A DNA stretch of 6,665 nt from the NCBI GenBank assembly GCA_021813085.1, contig JAKAMA010000139.1, positions 1 through 6,665 on the forward strand, given 5' to 3'. Of the stretch, positions 5,434-6,665 are shown in pieces (position 1 is the first letter of the stretch; each line of letters begins with the position of its first letter). The DNA is from Chloroflexota bacterium (lineage in GTDB: Bacteria > Chloroflexota > Dehalococcoidia > DSTF01 > JACRBR01). The translations under genes and the position numbers were made by a program. The notes beneath the pieces are model-generated. The model had not been told where the DNA came from, made no database searches, and saw only the letters and a program-made list of their open reading frames with translations.

Positions 5434-5686
5434 GTGTCGTCCCTCAGGTGCAAATTGTAGCGCTCAACGAGGCGGAGCAACTGACGTATCTGATATGGCT
5501 TGGCTTCGCCGTTGTGATCCTGGAGGCTGATCAACTCTCCGAGACTAGGGTGCAGAATACGTGATGGCTTCCCTCGGTGCGCACGAGCTCGAAACCGAAC
5601 GCGACGGCCAGATCGGCGAGGTCGGAGAAGCGGACGTTGTTCAGCGCGCCGCTCGCGAGGCGCCGAAGCAGCTTGCGGCGCCTCAT
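5430..5686 (-). pseudogene. hicA: hicA mRNA-interferase toxin split by a one-base deletion
   Basis: Read in two frames this is a full HicA of about 85 residues. The first frame (5686 to about 5555) gives MRRRKLLRRLASG, NNVRFSDLADL and the histidine motif TEGSHHVF, then runs into seven foreign residues and a TGA at 5533-5531. The second frame takes up at once with HPSLGELISLQDH (from 5552), KPYQIRQLLRLVERYNL and ends in TGA at 5432-5430. Only two bases (5553-5554) lie between the F and H codons where the family has one residue, so a single base is missing. HicA toxins are small double-stranded-RNA-binding-like folds that cleave mRNA using the conserved histidine. The truncated 52-residue product lacks the last strand and helix and is probably inactive. 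A sequencing error would restore a normal gene. The start ATG overlaps the stop of the upstream aroB stub (ATGA). Confidence 0.85.
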
Positions 5687-5775
5687 CTCCCCTCGAACCA
5701 CGCGCCCGGATCGTCGAGCGCGCCCCATCGGCACTGCACCGCGTACCGTCCCGCGCGCGATTTGACCGCGATCAC
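5683..5775 (-). pseudogene. 30-codon aroB stub, duplicated 5' end acting as a possible leader ORF
   Basis: Starting with GTG at 5775, the frame encodes about 30 residues that mirror the aroB N-terminus (SRAG, YAV, WGALDD at matching places) and then ends in TGA at 5685-5683. Bases 5701-5775 match aroB 5106-5180 at 65 of 75 positions, with no gap. Of eight differing codons, seven change the residue (including the ATG to GTG start), so it is not under the constraint of aroB. The GTG overlaps the aroK stop (GTGA), and its own TGA overlaps the hicA ATG (ATGA). It cannot be an enzyme. It is either dead remains of the original aroB start or a translated leader that carries ribosomes from aroK to hicA. 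Confidence 0.8.
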
Positions 5776-6320
5776 GTCGTGCTGCCCGCGAGGGTGCTCC
5801 GGTCATGGAACGCTGTCAGGATCTGGTGCGTGCACTGATCCGGCGTCAGGACGTCGGTGGCGACGACGAGGTCGGCCTGCCCGTACAGCGGCTGGCGTGC
5901 CGCCTTCAGCTCGCGGATGCGCGCCAGCGGGTCGCCGCCCGCGAGCAGCGGCCGCTCGGAGACATGCGCGCCCGGGTTGAGGATGCGCTGCGCGATCACC
6001 TCGGGCGTGGCATCGAGGCAGACCACGAAGCCCCGCCGGCGCATCGCTTCGCGGTTGGCCTCCGCCAGCACGGAGCCGCCGCCCGTCGCGACGACCACGC
6101 GCGACAACTCGGCGACGCGGGCGATCGCTTGCGACTCCATGGCGCGAAACGCCGCCTCGCCGCTGTGGCGAAAGATCTCCGCTACCGGCTTCCCCGCTTC
6201 TTGTTCGATCATCTCATCGAGATCGACGGCTCGCCAGTCGAGCGCGGCGGCGAGCGGCCGTGCCGTGCGCGACTTGCCCGTCCCCATGAATCCCGTCAGC
6301 CAGATCTGCTCGAACCGCAT
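5772..6320 (-). CDS. aroK: Shikimate kinase
   Basis: The 182-residue protein phosphorylates shikimate at the 3-hydroxyl with ATP, step five of the shikimate pathway. It is a normal-length member of the NMP-kinase-like P-loop family. Visible are the Walker A loop GFMGTGKS (10-17), the substrate-binding acidic pair D33/D35 (VDLDEMIE), R59 (AAFRAME), the glycine triplet of Walker B ATGGGSV (78-84), the lid RPLL with R123, and R142 (ARQPLY) near the C-terminus. The start at 6320 fits the family N-terminus, with a weak ribosome site. It lies 64 bases after aroC on the same strand, a spacer that contains a heptamer repeat. Its TGA overlaps the GTG of the aroB stub, so aroK and aroB were probably once directly coupled. 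The order aroC-aroK-aroB supports a common transcript. Confidence 0.96.
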   Translation of the reverse strand: MRFEQIWLTGFMGTGKSRTARPLAAALDWRAVDLDEMIEQEAGKPVAEIFRHSGEAAFRAMESQAIARVAELSRVVVATGGGSVLAEANREAMRRRGFVVCLDATPEVIAQRILNPGAHVSERPLLAGGDPLARIRELKAARQPLYGQADLVVATDVLTPDQCTHQILTAFHDRSTLAGSTT

Positions 6321-6341
6321 GTCTCGTCTACCATCCGCCCG

Positions 6342-6376
6342 CTGTCGTCTGTTGTCTGTTGTCTGTTGTCTGCCGC
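6342..6376. repeat. Heptanucleotide tandem repeat between aroC and aroK
   Basis: The unit CTGTTGT is perfectly repeated three times (6349-6369) and flanked by one variant on each side (CTGTCGT at 6342-6348, CTGCCGC at 6370-6376). It lies in the 64-base spacer upstream of aroK, about 22 bases from the start codon. Reads on the minus strand as ACAACAG units, giving an A-rich, unstructured leader stretch in the transcript. Confidence 0.8.
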
Positions 6377-6384
6377 CGCCCTCG

Positions 6385-6665
6385 TCACTCCCGGAGGTCG
6401 CGCGGCCCCGTCGTCGCCTCGAACGCCCGGAAGTTGCGCACGGTCTCGCGGATGTTGTCGCCGCCGAACTTCTCCAGCGCCGCCTGTGCCAGCACGATCG
6501 CCATCATCGCCTCGACGATCACGCCGGCCGCCGGCACGGCGCAGACGTCGCTGCGCTCGTAGTGCGCCGGGATCTCCTCGCCGGTCGCCAGGTCGGCCGA
6601 CGGCAGCGAGCGCGGCAGCGTCGCGATCGGCTTCAGCCCGACGCGTACGACGACGTCCTGCCCGT
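6385..6665 (-). CDS. aroC: Chorismate synthase, C-terminal part
   Basis: Only the last 92 residues are inside the window; the gene continues beyond base 6665. Chorismate synthase makes chorismate from EPSP with reduced FMN, the last step of the shikimate pathway. The visible part has [17 protein letters not shown] (4-20 of the fragment), [20 protein letters not shown] (34-53), which is the conserved C-terminal signature with R37 and D39, then [15 protein letters not shown] (56-70) and a short charged tail ending in TGA at 6387-6385. This matches the normal C-terminus. It is the first visible gene of the aroC-aroK-(hicAB)-aroB cluster on the minus strand. Confidence 0.93.
   Translation of the reverse strand, partial: GQDVVVRVGLKPIATLPRSLPSADLATGEEIPAHYERSDVCAVPAAGVIVEAMMAIVLAQAALEKFGGDNIRETVRNFRAFEATTGPRDLRE

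Noticed and set aside
5545..5560. Programmed ribosomal frameshift joining both hicA halves
   Set aside because: No slippery heptamer or homopolymer run is visible at the junction; a simple one-base deletion or sequence error explains it better.

Overview
The window is a high-G+C bacterial stretch (about 70% in the core genes; 42 of 60 bases at 4741-4800) with tightly packed genes, an aroC-aroK-aroB order and a HicAB-like toxin-antitoxin pair. The style of the proteins (GAPDH N-terminus, short orphan secretion-type ATPase, small HicB) and the GTAGGGGC-type intergenic repeats suggest a Chloroflexota-like bacterium. That is an inference from resemblance, not a proven assignment.

Left part (1-1360, minus strand): a P-loop ATPase of the type II/IV secretion family is followed by a GAPDH gene that keeps its promoter-like -10 box, its ribosome binding site and a good NAD-binding half. 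After about residue 113 it runs into unrelated sequence with a strong palindrome and stops, so the whole catalytic domain is missing. The start of another gene follows at base 22. Bases 1361-1569, between divergent genes, hold a degenerate 44-45 bp tandem repeat with hairpin potential.

Middle part (1570-4095): a complete zinc-dependent alcohol/polyol dehydrogenase on the plus strand is followed by an accessory island of markedly lower G+C (about 50% in sampled blocks). The island contains a membrane-anchored Mrr-like nuclease, a 160 bp MITE-like element with 23 bp terminal inverted repeats (21/23 matching) whose ends lie on CTAG, and an unrecognised beta-rich protein on the minus strand. The MITE supplies the last codons and the stop of the Mrr-like gene.

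Right part (4098-6665, minus strand): the shikimate-pathway genes aroC (C-terminal part), aroK and aroB. A hicA-hicB module sits between aroK and aroB. A diverged copy of the first 25 codons of aroB (65/75 bases identical) remains directly after aroK, starting in a GTGA overlap with the aroK stop and ending in an ATGA overlap with hicA. The simplest reading is that hicAB was inserted at the start of aroB, which had been translationally coupled to aroK, leaving a 30-codon aroB stub as a coupling leader. hicA itself carries a one-base deletion that splits it into two frames, while hicB is intact. So the most unusual parts are the remodelled aroK-hicAB-aroB junction and the MITE that rewrites a gene end.
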